From: Flavobacterium sp.
Lineage (GTDB): Bacteria > Bacteroidota > Bacteroidia > Flavobacteriales > Flavobacteriaceae
Length of the DNA stretch: 57,670 nt
Direction: 5' to 3'
Assembly (NCBI GenBank): GCA_003497625.1
Contig: DNNO01000033.1
Span: 1 to 57,670, forward strand
Made by a program: the position numbers and the translations under genes. Position 1 is the stretch's first letter; the number at the start of each line of letters is the position of its first letter. Shown piece after piece: positions 1-9,481 of the stretch. The notes below the pieces were generated by a model. The model ran no database searches. It had not been told where the DNA came from and worked only from the letters and a program-made list of their open reading frames with translations.

Positions 1-300
1 TGTACATTTATGACACAAATAGTAACCATAATCGATTATCCAAATTATTTCACACCAAACGGCGATGGGATACATGATACTTGGAATATCAGTGGCTTGA
101 ATCAAGCAGATGCTAAGTTGTACATTTTTGACCGCTATGGTAAATTAGTAAAACAACTAAGCGCTACAGACGATAGCGAGGGTTGGGACGGAACGTACAA
201 TCAAGAACTACTTCCATCAACAGATTATTGGTTCTCATTAGATTACACAGAAAATGGAGTCGCTAAACAGTTTAAAGCGCACTTTACGATGAAACGTTAA
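1..300 (+). CDS. C-terminal end of a T9SS type-B sorted (gliding motility-associated) protein, 5' partial
   Basis: The frame is open to the left edge of the window, so only about the last 99 residues are present and the ATG at position 10 is internal. The visible part is a typical CHU_C-type C-terminal domain: a YFTPNGDGIHDTW motif, then LYIFDRYGKLV, then GWDGTYN and a final FTMKR. In Bacteroidota this domain directs export by the type IX secretion system, whose core genes gldKLMN lie about 40 kb to the right. The cargo part of the protein is outside the window, so its function is unknown. A strong terminator follows the stop codon directly. Confidence 0.9.
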   Translation, partial: CTFMTQIVTIIDYPNYFTPNGDGIHDTWNISGLNQADAKLYIFDRYGKLVKQLSATDDSEGWDGTYNQELLPSTDYWFSLDYTENGVAKQFKAHFTMKR

Positions 301-301
301 T

Positions 302-338
302 AAAAAAAAGAGTTAGTTTAATACTAGCTCTTTTTTTT
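302..338 (+). terminator. Rho-independent terminator
   Basis: A 16-nt A-rich arm with GAGTTAGT pairs with ACTAGCTC followed by eight T. The loop is TTAAT. It lies just after the stop of the T9SS-sorted protein. Confidence 0.85.
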
Positions 339-404
339 ACTCTTTTTAAATCTTACAATTAATATTTGTAGTAATTTTGCCATATCTTGATACTGCTATA
401 AAAA

Positions 405-3239
405 ATGGAAAAATCAAAAAAAACAATTCTCTCTAAAATTTTAAAAATAACAGGAATAACTTTTGCAATCTCTTTACTCGCATTTGTATTGTTACCCATA
501 ATTTTTGCCGATACAATTACTGAAAAAGTAAAAGTTTTAGCCAATAAAAATTTAGAAGGAGAACTAAACTTTAATGACTCCGAATTATCATTTTTTAAAC
601 ACTTTCCTTCCTTAACTCTAACCTTACATGAGTTAAATCTTAACGGATCAAAACCATATCAAAATAAATCTTTGGTTTCAGCTAAAGAAATTGGTTTTGG
701 AATTGACGTTTGGAGTGTTGTTTTTGGAAACCAAACTCAAATCGAAGAAATTTATATTGATAATGCTAAAATCAATATTTTGGTTAATCAAAAAGGAGAA
801 GCCAATTACAACATTTACAAATCAGATTCAAAAGACACTACAACTTCTTCTGAAAGTGCTTCTTTAAAGCTAGAAAACATTCAAATCAGCAATAGTCAGT
901 TAGTCTATAATGATAAATCTACAAAGATTTTAATCGAGGCAAAAGGTTTCAATTATAAAGGAAAAGGCGATTTACAAGCATCGAATTTCAAATTAAAAAC
1001 TTCGGCAAAAATTGATAGTTTAAGCTTTACTTATGACAAAAAAGAATACTTAAAAAGCAAAAAAGTAAAAGCCGATTTAATTACAAAAATTAATACCAAC
1101 TCGCTTTCGTTTGTTTTTGAAAAGAATGATTTAGTGATCAACAAATTACCTGTTGAATTTACTGGTTTATTTGATTTCTTGAAAAACGGCTATCAAATGG
1201 ATTTCAAATTAAAAACAGAAGACAGTAATCTTGACGATTTATTCACGGCTTTACCAGCCGAATATGTTTCTTGGATGACCGAAACCAAAATGAAAGGAAA
1301 AACTTCTGCTTTCTTAACTTTAAAAGGAAAATATATTGCTTCAGAGAATTTAAGTCCCGAATTAAATTTCAACATTAAAGTACGAGATGGCTATGTAAAA
1401 CATACAAAAGCGCCTTATCCGGTTGAGAATATTTTCTTGAATTTCGATACAAAATTACCAAATTTAGACATCAACCAACTTAAAGTGAGATTAGATTCGT
1501 TGTACTTTGATGTCAATAAAAACAATTTGAGTGCGATTTTAATTTCGGATGGTTTTGGAAAAAAGACAACCATCGACTCCAAAGTAAAATCGAAATTAGA
1601 TTTGGCTTTTTTGAGCAATGCGCTTCAAATTCCGAATTTCAAATTGGCCGGAAATTTAGATGCTGATATTGTTTCTAAAGGAAATTACAGCAAAGAAGAT
1701 AAAAAATTCCCTATTACTAAAGGAAATTTCGAAATCAAAAACGGATTAATCCAAACAGCTTATTATCCGAAACCAATTCAAAACATCAACTTAAAAGCAA
1801 ACTTAAATAGCACAACTGGTGATTTCAAAGATGCTTCTTTTGTGCTTTCTCCAGCGAATTTTACATTTGAAGGCGAACCTTTTAATTTAAATGCTTCGTT
1901 TAAAAATTTCGACGATATTAATTACAATGTTAAAGCAAAAGGAACTTTAAACGTTGCTCGAATTTACAAAGTTTTCTCTCAAAAAGGATTAGATGTTGAT
2001 GGTTTCATCAAAGCTGATTTGAGTTTGGCTGGAAAACAAAGCGACGCTTCCAATGGAAGAATTGGCAACTTAAAAAATAACGGAACTTTTGAAGTAAAAA
2101 ATATCAAAACCACAAGTGATTATTTAGCAAAACCATTCTTAATCGAAAACGGATTATTCACTTTTAATCAAGACAAAATGAATTTTTCTAATTTCAATGG
2201 AAAGTACGGAACGTCTGATATTGCTATGAGTGGAAATTTAGAAAACGTAATCAATTTTGTACTTTCTGAAAATCAAATTTTAAAAGGAAACTTCAATCTG
2301 ACTTCGAATTTATTAAACATAAACGAATTTATTCCAACGTCAACTTACGAAAACGAAAATGAAGTGAAAACAGAAGTTTCAGGTGTTGTTGAAATTCCAA
2401 CCAATTTGAATATTGCTATTCAAACCAATGCTACAAAAACACAATACGACGACGTTACGATTGAAAATTTAAGAGGAAATGTACTTATTCAAAACGGAAC
2501 CTTAAAACTTTCAAACGGAACGCTTGGTATAATTGGAGCCACTGCAAAAATGGAAGCGATGTATAAAAACGAAGGCACGCAAAAAGCTTATTTTGATTAT
2601 AAAATTAATGCTTCAGAATTTGATATTAAACGCGCTTACAACGAAATTAAAATGTTCCGAGAAATCGTAACAGCTGCTGAAAGTGCCGAAGGAATTGTGG
2701 GTTTAAATTATTCGATAAAAGGTGTTTTAAATAATCAAATGGAGCCCATTATGCCGTCTTTAGAAGGAAACGGAACGCTTTCGGTGAAGAAAGTTAAAAT
2801 GAAAGGTTTTAAATTATTGAATGTAGTTTCGGCTAAAACTGAAAATCCAGATATTAAAGATCCTGACATTTCAGCTGTAAACATCAAAACTACCATTAAG
2901 AACAATATCGTAACTATTGAACGTTTCAAATTTAAAGTAGCTGGCTTTAGATTACGATTTGAAGGAGAAACCAGTTTAGACGGAAAATTAAATTTAAAAA
3001 TGCGAATTGGATTACCGCCTTTAGGAATTTTAGGAATTCCAATTAAAGTTTTGGGAACACAAGAAAATCCGGATATCAAATTAGGTAGAAAATCAGAAGA
3101 TTTAGAAGAAACAGAATATGTTGATGGTGTAACTCCTATTAATACATCGGTTCCTGATACTACAACTCCTACTTCAACGATTCAGAATGATAGTGTCCCA
3201 AAAATTGAACCAGCAGTTCCCGTAGAAAAAGTGGAGTAA
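405..3239 (+). CDS. AsmA family protein (outer-membrane biogenesis type)
   Basis: The protein is 944 residues with an N-terminal transmembrane anchor (about residues 12-35), followed by a long beta-rich periplasmic region with many short amphipathic strands, as in AsmA/TamB/YhdP-like proteins. A C-terminal AsmA-like region (about residues 700-870) ends in a Pro/Thr/Val-rich tail. AsmA-like proteins are thought to be bridges that move phospholipid to the outer membrane; a specific role here is inference. The upstream element TAATTTTG at 372-379 fits the Bacteroidota -7 consensus. The ATG gives a normal short cytoplasmic lead before the membrane segment. Confidence 0.8.
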   Translation: MEKSKKTILSKILKITGITFAISLLAFVLLPIIFADTITEKVKVLANKNLEGELNFNDSELSFFKHFPSLTLTLHELNLNGSKPYQNKSLVSAKEIGFGIDVWSVVFGNQTQIEEIYIDNAKINILVNQKGEANYNIYKSDSKDTTTSSESASLKLENIQISNSQLVYNDKSTKILIEAKGFNYKGKGDLQASNFKLKTSAKIDSLSFTYDKKEYLKSKKVKADLITKINTNSLSFVFEKNDLVINKLPVEFTGLFDFLKNGYQMDFKLKTEDSNLDDLFTALPAEYVSWMTETKMKGKTSAFLTLKGKYIASENLSPELNFNIKVRDGYVKHTKAPYPVENIFLNFDTKLPNLDINQLKVRLDSLYFDVNKNNLSAILISDGFGKKTTIDSKVKSKLDLAFLSNALQIPNFKLAGNLDADIVSKGNYSKEDKKFPITKGNFEIKNGLIQTAYYPKPIQNINLKANLNSTTGDFKDASFVLSPANFTFEGEPFNLNASFKNFDDINYNVKAKGTLNVARIYKVFSQKGLDVDGFIKADLSLAGKQSDASNGRIGNLKNNGTFEVKNIKTTSDYLAKPFLIENGLFTFNQDKMNFSNFNGKYGTSDIAMSGNLENVINFVLSENQILKGNFNLTSNLLNINEFIPTSTYENENEVKTEVSGVVEIPTNLNIAIQTNATKTQYDDVTIENLRGNVLIQNGTLKLSNGTLGIIGATAKMEAMYKNEGTQKAYFDYKINASEFDIKRAYNEIKMFREIVTAAESAEGIVGLNYSIKGVLNNQMEPIMPSLEGNGTLSVKKVKMKGFKLLNVVSAKTENPDIKDPDISAVNIKTTIKNNIVTIERFKFKVAGFRLRFEGETSLDGKLNLKMRIGLPPLGILGIPIKVLGTQENPDIKLGRKSEDLEETEYVDGVTPINTSVPDTTTPTSTIQNDSVPKIEPAVPVEKVE

Positions 3240-3288
3240 AAATATTGAAGTGTCGTTTTTATTTCTATTTTTAACCAAAATTGAAATT

Positions 3289-4338
3289 ATGAATAAAAAT
3301 TACCTCCAAATACTAGTTGTTTCAATTCTATTAACACTATTTATTTCGTGCAGTCCTACTAACGGATTAACCCTTCCTGTTACAGAACCAGCACCTGTTT
3401 TATTAAACAAACAGACTTCTAAAATTGGAATCGTAAACAGAAGTTTACCTGATAAAAAATACGAAGTTTTTGATGCGGTTGATAAAATTTTGTCTGCCGA
3501 AGGGAAAAATTTAGATAAACTAGGAAGTTATACTGCTATTGAAAATTTAAAAAGCGAACTTCTTAAAAACAACAAAATTCAAAGTGTTACTCTGATTGAT
3601 ACTTTGGAATCAAAAAAATATGGAATAGACCAGTTCACTAGTGAATTGTCTTGGGAAAAAGTGAACGAAATTTGCAAAGCCAATAACTTAGATGCTATTT
3701 ACGAACTTTCCTATTTTGATACCGATTCTAAAATAAGCTACAGAACCATTAAAAGCGAAGCTAAAAACGCATTTGGACTAACAATCCCAGTTATTGAACA
3801 CGAGGCTACTGTTACAACTTTAATTAAATCGGGTTGGAGAATATATGACAATAATGACAAAGCAATTGTTGATGTGTATTATTCTAACAACACCATTCAA
3901 TTAAACGGAAGAGGAATTAATCCTCTTAAAGCCTTTGAAACTGTAAAGTCAAGAAAAGACGCTGTGCTTTCGGTTGCAAAAGATATTGGCGCCAATTATG
4001 CTTCTCAAATTATGCCTTATCGCATAAGAGTTAATAGAGATTACTACGTAAAAGGAACTCCAAATTTTGAAATTGCAAAACGTAGAGCACAAGCAGGTCA
4101 ATGGGATAGCGCGGCTGAATTATGGCTTTTAGAAACAAAAAATCGCGACCCAAAAATTGCTGGTAGAGCTTGCTATAACATGGGAATCATTAATGAAATT
4201 AATGGAAATCTTGATGCTGCAATAGAATGGACAACTAAATCCTACACTGATTATGGTGATAAAATTGCATTACGCTACATCAATATACTAAAAAATAGAA
4301 AAGCAAAAAACGAACAACTAATCAGAGAAACAAATTAG
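3289..4338 (+). CDS. DUF6340-like lipoprotein with C-terminal TPR-like helices
   Basis: I chose the ATG at 3289 and not an upstream GTG at 3250, because it starts a clean lipoprotein signal peptide ending LFISC-S (lipobox Cys at about residue 20). The mature part has an alpha/beta region (SKIGIVNRSL, LDAIYELSYFD) and a C-terminal helical repeat (GRACYNMGIINEINGNLDAAIEW) resembling a TPR. It looks like the Bacteroidota DUF6340 family, recalled from memory. The stop of the AsmA gene is about 50 bp upstream, so the two may be co-transcribed. Function unknown. Confidence 0.7.
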   Translation: MNKNYLQILVVSILLTLFISCSPTNGLTLPVTEPAPVLLNKQTSKIGIVNRSLPDKKYEVFDAVDKILSAEGKNLDKLGSYTAIENLKSELLKNNKIQSVTLIDTLESKKYGIDQFTSELSWEKVNEICKANNLDAIYELSYFDTDSKISYRTIKSEAKNAFGLTIPVIEHEATVTTLIKSGWRIYDNNDKAIVDVYYSNNTIQLNGRGINPLKAFETVKSRKDAVLSVAKDIGANYASQIMPYRIRVNRDYYVKGTPNFEIAKRRAQAGQWDSAAELWLLETKNRDPKIAGRACYNMGIINEINGNLDAAIEWTTKSYTDYGDKIALRYINILKNRKAKNEQLIRETN

Positions 4339-4434
4339 TATAGCTTAAATAAAAAACAAGCTATCAAATTCTTAAAAAGCTTTCCTGCTTTCTGAAAAAT
4401 TCGTAATTTTACCTCAAACATCACAAGTAAAATT

Positions 4435-6192
4435 ATGGAAACGCATTTTGAAAGCAATCCGCTGATTGACAGATTACCAAAGCATTTAAAACAATTCATT
4501 AAACCTCAAGTTTATGATGATTACACACCAATAAACCAAGCAGTTTGGCGTTATGTAATGCGTAAAAATGTGTCTTATCTTTCAAAAGTAGCGCATAATT
4601 CTTATTTAGAAGGTTTAGAAAAAACAGGTTTAGAAATTGATAACATTCCAAATATGTATGGAATGAATCGTATTTTAAAAGAAATTGGTTGGGCTGCAGT
4701 TGCCGTTGACGGATTTATTCCACCTAATGCTTTTATGGAATTTCAAGCCTATAATGTGTTGGTTATTGCTTGCGATATTCGCCAATTAGAACACATTGAA
4801 TATACTCCGGCTCCCGATATTATTCACGAAGGCGCTGGCCATGCTCCTATTATTGCCAATCCGGAATATGCAGAATATTTAAGACGTTTTGGTGAAATTG
4901 GTTGTAAAGCCATTTCATCTTCTCGCGATTATGAATTGTACGAAGCCATTCGTTTGCTTTCGATTTTAAAAGAAGCAGAAGATACGCCTGAATCAGAAAT
5001 CAAAAAAGCGGAAGAGCAAGTTGATTTCTTACAGAATAATATGGGCGAATTATCTGAAATGTCTAAAATTAGAAACCTGCATTGGTGGACAGTGGAATAT
5101 GGCTTAATTGGAACGGTGGAAAACCCAAAAATTTATGGTGCAGGATTACTTTCTTCAATTGGAGAAAGTGCTTGGTGCATGACCGATAACGTGAAGAAAA
5201 TTCCGTATGATATTTCGGCAGCAGACCAAAGTTTTGATATCACAAAGCCACAACCTCAACTTTATGTCACACCCGATTTTGCACAACTAAATCTAGTTTT
5301 AGAAGAGTTTGCAAACAAAATGGCTCTGAGAACAGGAGGATTGTCAGGAGTTCAAAAATTAATCAGTTCAAAATCGTTAGGAACAATTGAATTGAGTACG
5401 GGAATTCAAATTTCAGGAGTTTTTACCAATGTAATTGAAAATGAAGGAAAACCGGTTTATGTTCAAACAACTGGAAAAACTGCGCTTTCGTACCGAGAAA
5501 AAGAATTAGTAGGTCATGGAACAGAATATCATGCAGAAGGTTTTGGTTCACCGATTGGAAAACTAAAAGGCATCAACTTGGCGATTGAAGAAATGAGTCC
5601 GAGAGATTTACGTGCGTATGATATTTACGAAGGCGAACAAGTTACTTTAGAATTTGAAGGAAACATCACGGTTAAAGGAGAAATCATCACAGGTTCTCGT
5701 AATTTACAAGGAGAAATTTTATTGATTAAATTCAAAAATTGTACTGTTACCCATAACGATACTGTTCTTTTCCAACCAGAATGGGGCATTTATGATATGG
5801 CTGTTGGTAAAAAAGTAATTTCTGCTTTTTCAGGACCTGCAGATGTGAATAGTTTTGACATGATTAATCACGTTCCATCATCGCAAACCATCAAACAGAA
5901 AAAATCTGTTGAAAGAGAAGAATTAGAAAAACTTTACTTAAGTGTTCGTAACATAAGAGAAGGAAAAACCGCAAGTACAACTTTAAAAGAAGCATTTGCT
6001 TCGGTTACAGCAAATCATCCAAACGATTGGTTATTATCGGTTGAGATTGCTGAATTAGCAAAAAAAGAAGGAAATTCAGATTTAGTAGATAAAGTTTTAA
6101 ATCATTTGGAAAAAGTAAAAAGTAATCGCCCAGAAGTTGCTCACTTAATTGACGGTGGATTAGAATTGATTTTTGAGAAAGCAAACGTTTAA
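4435..6192 (+). CDS. Aromatic amino acid hydroxylase (phenylalanine 4-monooxygenase type), long form
   Basis: The N-terminal half carries the catalytic signature of pterin-dependent hydroxylases. PAPDIIHEGAGHAP provides His131 and His136, and HWWTVEYGL provides Glu220 as the third non-haem iron ligand. The family hydroxylates Phe (or Tyr/Trp) using tetrahydropterin and O2. At 585 residues the protein is about twice the length of proteobacterial PhhA. Residues from about 300 on form an extra region that I do not recognise beyond its occurrence in Bacteroidota homologues. The substrate cannot be set from sequence alone. No biopterin or Phe/Tyr catabolic genes lie adjacent. Confidence 0.88.
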   Translation: METHFESNPLIDRLPKHLKQFIKPQVYDDYTPINQAVWRYVMRKNVSYLSKVAHNSYLEGLEKTGLEIDNIPNMYGMNRILKEIGWAAVAVDGFIPPNAFMEFQAYNVLVIACDIRQLEHIEYTPAPDIIHEGAGHAPIIANPEYAEYLRRFGEIGCKAISSSRDYELYEAIRLLSILKEAEDTPESEIKKAEEQVDFLQNNMGELSEMSKIRNLHWWTVEYGLIGTVENPKIYGAGLLSSIGESAWCMTDNVKKIPYDISAADQSFDITKPQPQLYVTPDFAQLNLVLEEFANKMALRTGGLSGVQKLISSKSLGTIELSTGIQISGVFTNVIENEGKPVYVQTTGKTALSYREKELVGHGTEYHAEGFGSPIGKLKGINLAIEEMSPRDLRAYDIYEGEQVTLEFEGNITVKGEIITGSRNLQGEILLIKFKNCTVTHNDTVLFQPEWGIYDMAVGKKVISAFSGPADVNSFDMINHVPSSQTIKQKKSVEREELEKLYLSVRNIREGKTASTTLKEAFASVTANHPNDWLLSVEIAELAKKEGNSDLVDKVLNHLEKVKSNRPEVAHLIDGGLELIFEKANV

Positions 6193-6233
6193 CTAAAGTA
6201 ACTTTTGTTACTGAAAAGCTTTACAATCGCCTT

Positions 6234-6241
6234 TACCTTTG
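6234..6241 (+). promoter_or_regulatory. Bacteroidota -7 element (TACCTTTG) of the rhodanese gene
   Basis: TACCTTTG matches the TAnnTTTG consensus and lies 20 bp before the rhodanese ATG. A small hairpin, AGTAAC-TTTT-GTTACT, lies just upstream and may end the hydroxylase transcript. Confidence 0.65.
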
Positions 6242-6260
6242 TCAAAAAAAAGAAACAATT

Positions 6261-6569
6261 ATGGGAATATTAGATTTTTTAGGATTAGGAAGCAAAACAA
6301 ATGATGTGCAAGAATATGTTCAAAAAGGAGCTATTATTTTGGATGTAAGAACGCCAGAAGAATTTAGAGACGGACACATCAAAGGTTCAAAAAATATTGC
6401 CTTACAAGTTTTAAATGGAAACATCGAAACCATCAAAAAATGGAACAAACCGATTATCGCTTGTTGTCGTTCAGGAATGCGAAGCGGTCAAGCGACTTCC
6501 ATTTTAAAACAACACGGAATTGATTGTATTAATGGTGGTGGTTGGCAAAGTTTAGAGAGTAAATTATAA
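6261..6569 (+). CDS. Rhodanese-like domain protein
   Basis: This is a single rhodanese domain of 102 residues. It has the CH2A motif LDVRTPEEFRDGHIKGSKNI and an active-site loop CRSGMRS whose catalytic Cys is residue 69, so the sulfur-accepting cysteine is present. The family shuttles sulfane sulfur (thiosulfate, persulfide or similar donors). The N-terminus, MGILDFLGLGSK, looks like a short amphipathic helix and not a signal peptide, so it is probably cytoplasmic. It has its own promoter and a strong terminator, so it is monocistronic. Confidence 0.88.
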   Translation: MGILDFLGLGSKTNDVQEYVQKGAIILDVRTPEEFRDGHIKGSKNIALQVLNGNIETIKKWNKPIIACCRSGMRSGQATSILKQHGIDCINGGGWQSLESKL

Positions 6570-6600
6570 AAAAGTCCCGAGTAAATCGGGACTTTCTTTT
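6568..6600. terminator. Bidirectional terminator between convergent genes
   Basis: A perfect stem, AAAGTCCCGA-GTAAA-TCGGGACTTT, with flanking A and T runs lies between the rhodanese gene (+) and the DUF4230 gene (-). Confidence 0.9.
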
Positions 6601-7286
6601 TAATTAATTATTTTTAATTCTATGTCTTTGTCAGTTTTCACTTCGCTGCCATCATATTTTAATGTCCAACCCATGGTGTTGGTTAAAATTAATATTTTTG
6701 ACAACTCACTCAATAAACGATTCTTAGCGTTTGACTTTAGCGATGATTTTTCAATTTTCTTGGTCAGTTCTGCCTTAACCTTTTTGTTTATTTTGTTGTA
6801 ATCTTGCGCATTAAACGGATTAAATCTACTTTGATTAACATCATAAAAATGCAAATCTTGATTGATTTTTAATTCGGGTTCTGGAATATTCTTTAATGTA
6901 ACTATTTTATTCTTTTCATCAATATCATATTGCAACTGACGTAAATCATACATCACTAAAACATCGGCATTAGCTACAATTAAAGCTTTTTTCTCGAAAG
7001 TTAGGAAATCCATAAAATACTTTTGTTGGTCTTTATACGTAATTACTTCTGCATAATGACCTTCAGTAACGACTAATTTTCCAACATTTTTAATTTGTTT
7101 TTCTATTAGTGCCGAATTATACTCCACTGTTGAAGATTCGCTACTTTTAGTAAAAAACTGATACACCAAAAACCCAACAATCAACAAAATCAACAAATAA
7201 ATCAATTTTCCTGAACGACCAATAGCTTGTACTACTGGAATGAGCATGTTTTTAATTTGGGTTTCCGTTGAACTCGTTCGTGCCAT
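6600..7286 (-). CDS. DUF4230 domain membrane protein
   Basis: The protein is 228 residues with one transmembrane helix at about 27-46 (IYLLILLIVGFLVYQFF) and a soluble domain that is extracytoplasmic by the positive-inside rule. The domain has the DUF4230 pattern: KLVVTEGHYAEVITYKD, ALIVANADVLVMYDL, IVTLKNIPEPEL. Function is unknown for the family. The gene is convergent with the rhodanese gene and lies 38 bp after the stop-distal OmpA-like gene that starts upstream, so it may be read from its own promoter or as the second gene after it. Confidence 0.75.
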   Translation of the reverse strand: MARTSSTETQIKNMLIPVVQAIGRSGKLIYLLILLIVGFLVYQFFTKSSESSTVEYNSALIEKQIKNVGKLVVTEGHYAEVITYKDQQKYFMDFLTFEKKALIVANADVLVMYDLRQLQYDIDEKNKIVTLKNIPEPELKINQDLHFYDVNQSRFNPFNAQDYNKINKKVKAELTKKIEKSSLKSNAKNRLLSELSKILILTNTMGWTLKYDGSEVKTDKDIELKIIN

Positions 7287-7324
7287 GATTAAAATTTTAC
7301 ACGAAGATAAGAAAGATATACCAA

Positions 7325-9403
7325 TTATTTTTCAAGAATTACAAACTCAACTCTTCTGTTTAATTGTTTTCCATCTTCAGTTGTATTTGGTGCAATAAAC
7401 TTGGTTTCGCCATATCCTTTTGCTACAATTCTATCTGAAGAAATACCTTTTCCCACCAAGTATTTCTGCACAGAATTTGCTCTGTTTTTTGATAATTCCA
7501 TATTAGCATCATCAGATCCAACTGCATCTGTATGTCCAGCAATTTCAATTTTGATATTTTTATTATCTTTTAACAATCCGAATAAAATATCTAACTCAGC
7601 AAATGATTCTGATAATAAATCGTATTTTCCAGAATCGAAGAATATATTATTTAAACGAATAATTGCACCTTTTTCAATTGGTGTTAAATACAAATCCACT
7701 TCCATTTCTTTGTATTCTTTTAAATTAGATAAATCAACGTTTTGAGTGATGGCGTAGTAGTTTTCTTTATCGGCCATGAAACTATAATTAAATCCGTAAG
7801 GCAATACAATTGAGTAACTTCCTGTTTTTGGATCAGAAATAGCGGTTCCAATCATTTTATTAGTTTTTAAGTTATTGTATTCAATTTTTGCACTTAAAAT
7901 TTCTTTAGTTTTAGCATCGTAAACTTTTCCTTTTACTAATACAACCGGATCTTGCTTTACAGTGTTATCAACTTCCCAGATATCTCTTTGTTTTCCAATG
8001 TAGGCCTTATCTCCTTTAGCTGAAAGAAAAATACTTAATTCATATAGTGGTGAATTGATAACATTACCTAAATTTTCTGGTATTGTCCAATTTGTCCAAG
8101 AATCATCTAATCGTTTGGTGACGAATAAATCAAATTGACCATATCCTGGATGCCCTTTACTTGCAAAATACAATGTTTTACCATCTGATGCTAAGTAAGG
8201 ATTTGCCTCATCTTCAAAAGTATTAACAACATTACCCAAACTTTTAGGTTTAGAAAATGTGCCATCCTCTTTAACGAAACTAACATAAATATCTTTTAAT
8301 CCAAGCCCTTCTGGTCGTTCTACCGTCATTAATAAATTCTTATTATCGTTAGAAAGAAAATATCCAACATATCCATTAGTATTTATAAAATCATCAATAA
8401 CAACATCTTTTGGAATTTCCCATCCCGATTGCCCCTTTTTAGCAATTGATACTCCTCCTCCATTTGGTGAAACACCATCTGATGCATATTTATTTCCCAA
8501 CAATAATGTATTATTATCTGGTGAAGATGAAATTACAAAATTATTGTCGCGATTATTTAACGGTCGACCAATATTTTTAGCTTCTGACCACTTCCCGTTT
8601 TTATCTTTTACCGAATACCAAATATCATCTTTTGGGCTTTCTACGTTTAATGGATTTTCTTTTCTATCAAAATATAAGATAGTTCCATCTGCTGAAATTA
8701 CAGGATTTGCTTCTTCTATAGTTGGGCTAGATACTGTCTCTGGCAATTTTACCATTTTCAAATTTGGATTGAATTCTTCAACTACTTTGATTGAAAAAGG
8801 CTTCTCTGTTATTTTTAAATCTTCTACTTCAACTGTAACACCAGCATCTACAATAAATCCAAACAAAGTACCATAATATGAATTATCACCCGTTTGATGC
8901 TCTAAAACACCATTAACATATACCTTAAAAGTATTGGCTCTTTTTTCAACTTTTATCTTGTTCTTTCTCCCTTTACCTTCCACATTTTTAGAGGCAGTCC
9001 ATTTCTTACCATAATGAAATTCTTTGCTGTAATAATGGTAAATTTGTATTTGCTTGTTAGCCGATAATTGTACAACTCTGTAATCGGAATTGTCACTATA
9101 CATTCCCCAAACCAAACCATAAGTAGCATAATCATTTGGTGTTTTATCAAGAGTTATTGTAGCTTCAATATCAAAATCTATCGCTTCGGTATTTTGAGTT
9201 ATTGAAATGTAGCGCCATTTAGAATTAGTGGCATGTTTATTTTCTAAAATCAATTTACCATCATCAATCTTTGAATCAAAACCATCTCCGTTGAAAGTCC
9301 ATTTGTTTTTGTCGTCTTCAAATGTGTCTTGAAAAAGTATTGTTTGAGTCCATCCCAATGATGTAACTAATAAAAATGTAATAAGAGTAAAAGTAGATCG
9401 CAT
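7325..9403 (-). CDS. OmpA family protein with LamG-like and PD40 repeat domains
   Basis: A signal peptide (residues 1-20, ending GWTQ) is followed by a concanavalin/LamG-like domain (about 22-200), PD40-type beta-propeller repeats (about 225-480), a carboxypeptidase regulatory-like domain (about 490-570) and a C-terminal OmpA peptidoglycan-binding domain with IAGHTDAVGSDDANMELSKNRA (about 585-692). This architecture is common in Bacteroidota cell-envelope proteins. The promoter TATATTTG is readable on the minus strand about 30 bp before the ATG. An ATACG-N8-CGTAT palindrome lies upstream, shared with the two-component locus at 33-36 kb. Confidence 0.88.
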   Translation of the reverse strand: MRSTFTLITFLLVTSLGWTQTILFQDTFEDDKNKWTFNGDGFDSKIDDGKLILENKHATNSKWRYISITQNTEAIDFDIEATITLDKTPNDYATYGLVWGMYSDNSDYRVVQLSANKQIQIYHYYSKEFHYGKKWTASKNVEGKGRKNKIKVEKRANTFKVYVNGVLEHQTGDNSYYGTLFGFIVDAGVTVEVEDLKITEKPFSIKVVEEFNPNLKMVKLPETVSSPTIEEANPVISADGTILYFDRKENPLNVESPKDDIWYSVKDKNGKWSEAKNIGRPLNNRDNNFVISSSPDNNTLLLGNKYASDGVSPNGGGVSIAKKGQSGWEIPKDVVIDDFINTNGYVGYFLSNDNKNLLMTVERPEGLGLKDIYVSFVKEDGTFSKPKSLGNVVNTFEDEANPYLASDGKTLYFASKGHPGYGQFDLFVTKRLDDSWTNWTIPENLGNVINSPLYELSIFLSAKGDKAYIGKQRDIWEVDNTVKQDPVVLVKGKVYDAKTKEILSAKIEYNNLKTNKMIGTAISDPKTGSYSIVLPYGFNYSFMADKENYYAITQNVDLSNLKEYKEMEVDLYLTPIEKGAIIRLNNIFFDSGKYDLLSESFAELDILFGLLKDNKNIKIEIAGHTDAVGSDDANMELSKNRANSVQKYLVGKGISSDRIVAKGYGETKFIAPNTTEDGKQLNRRVEFVILEK

Positions 9404-9462
9404 AATTGTAAAGATTTGATTGTATTAACTTTACAAATATAATTTAATCCTTTTTAGATTAC

Positions 9463-9480
9463 ATACGTAATATGCCGTAT
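9463..9480 (-). promoter_or_regulatory. 18-bp palindrome ATACG-N8-CGTAT upstream of the OmpA/PD40 gene (candidate operator)
   Basis: The plus-strand sequence is ATACGTAATATGCCGTAT. It lies 59 bp before the OmpA-like ATG and ends about 21 bp before the TATATTTG -7 element, so it overlaps the -33 region. It is one of four copies of the same motif in the window. Confidence 0.6.
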
Positions 9481-9481
9481 T

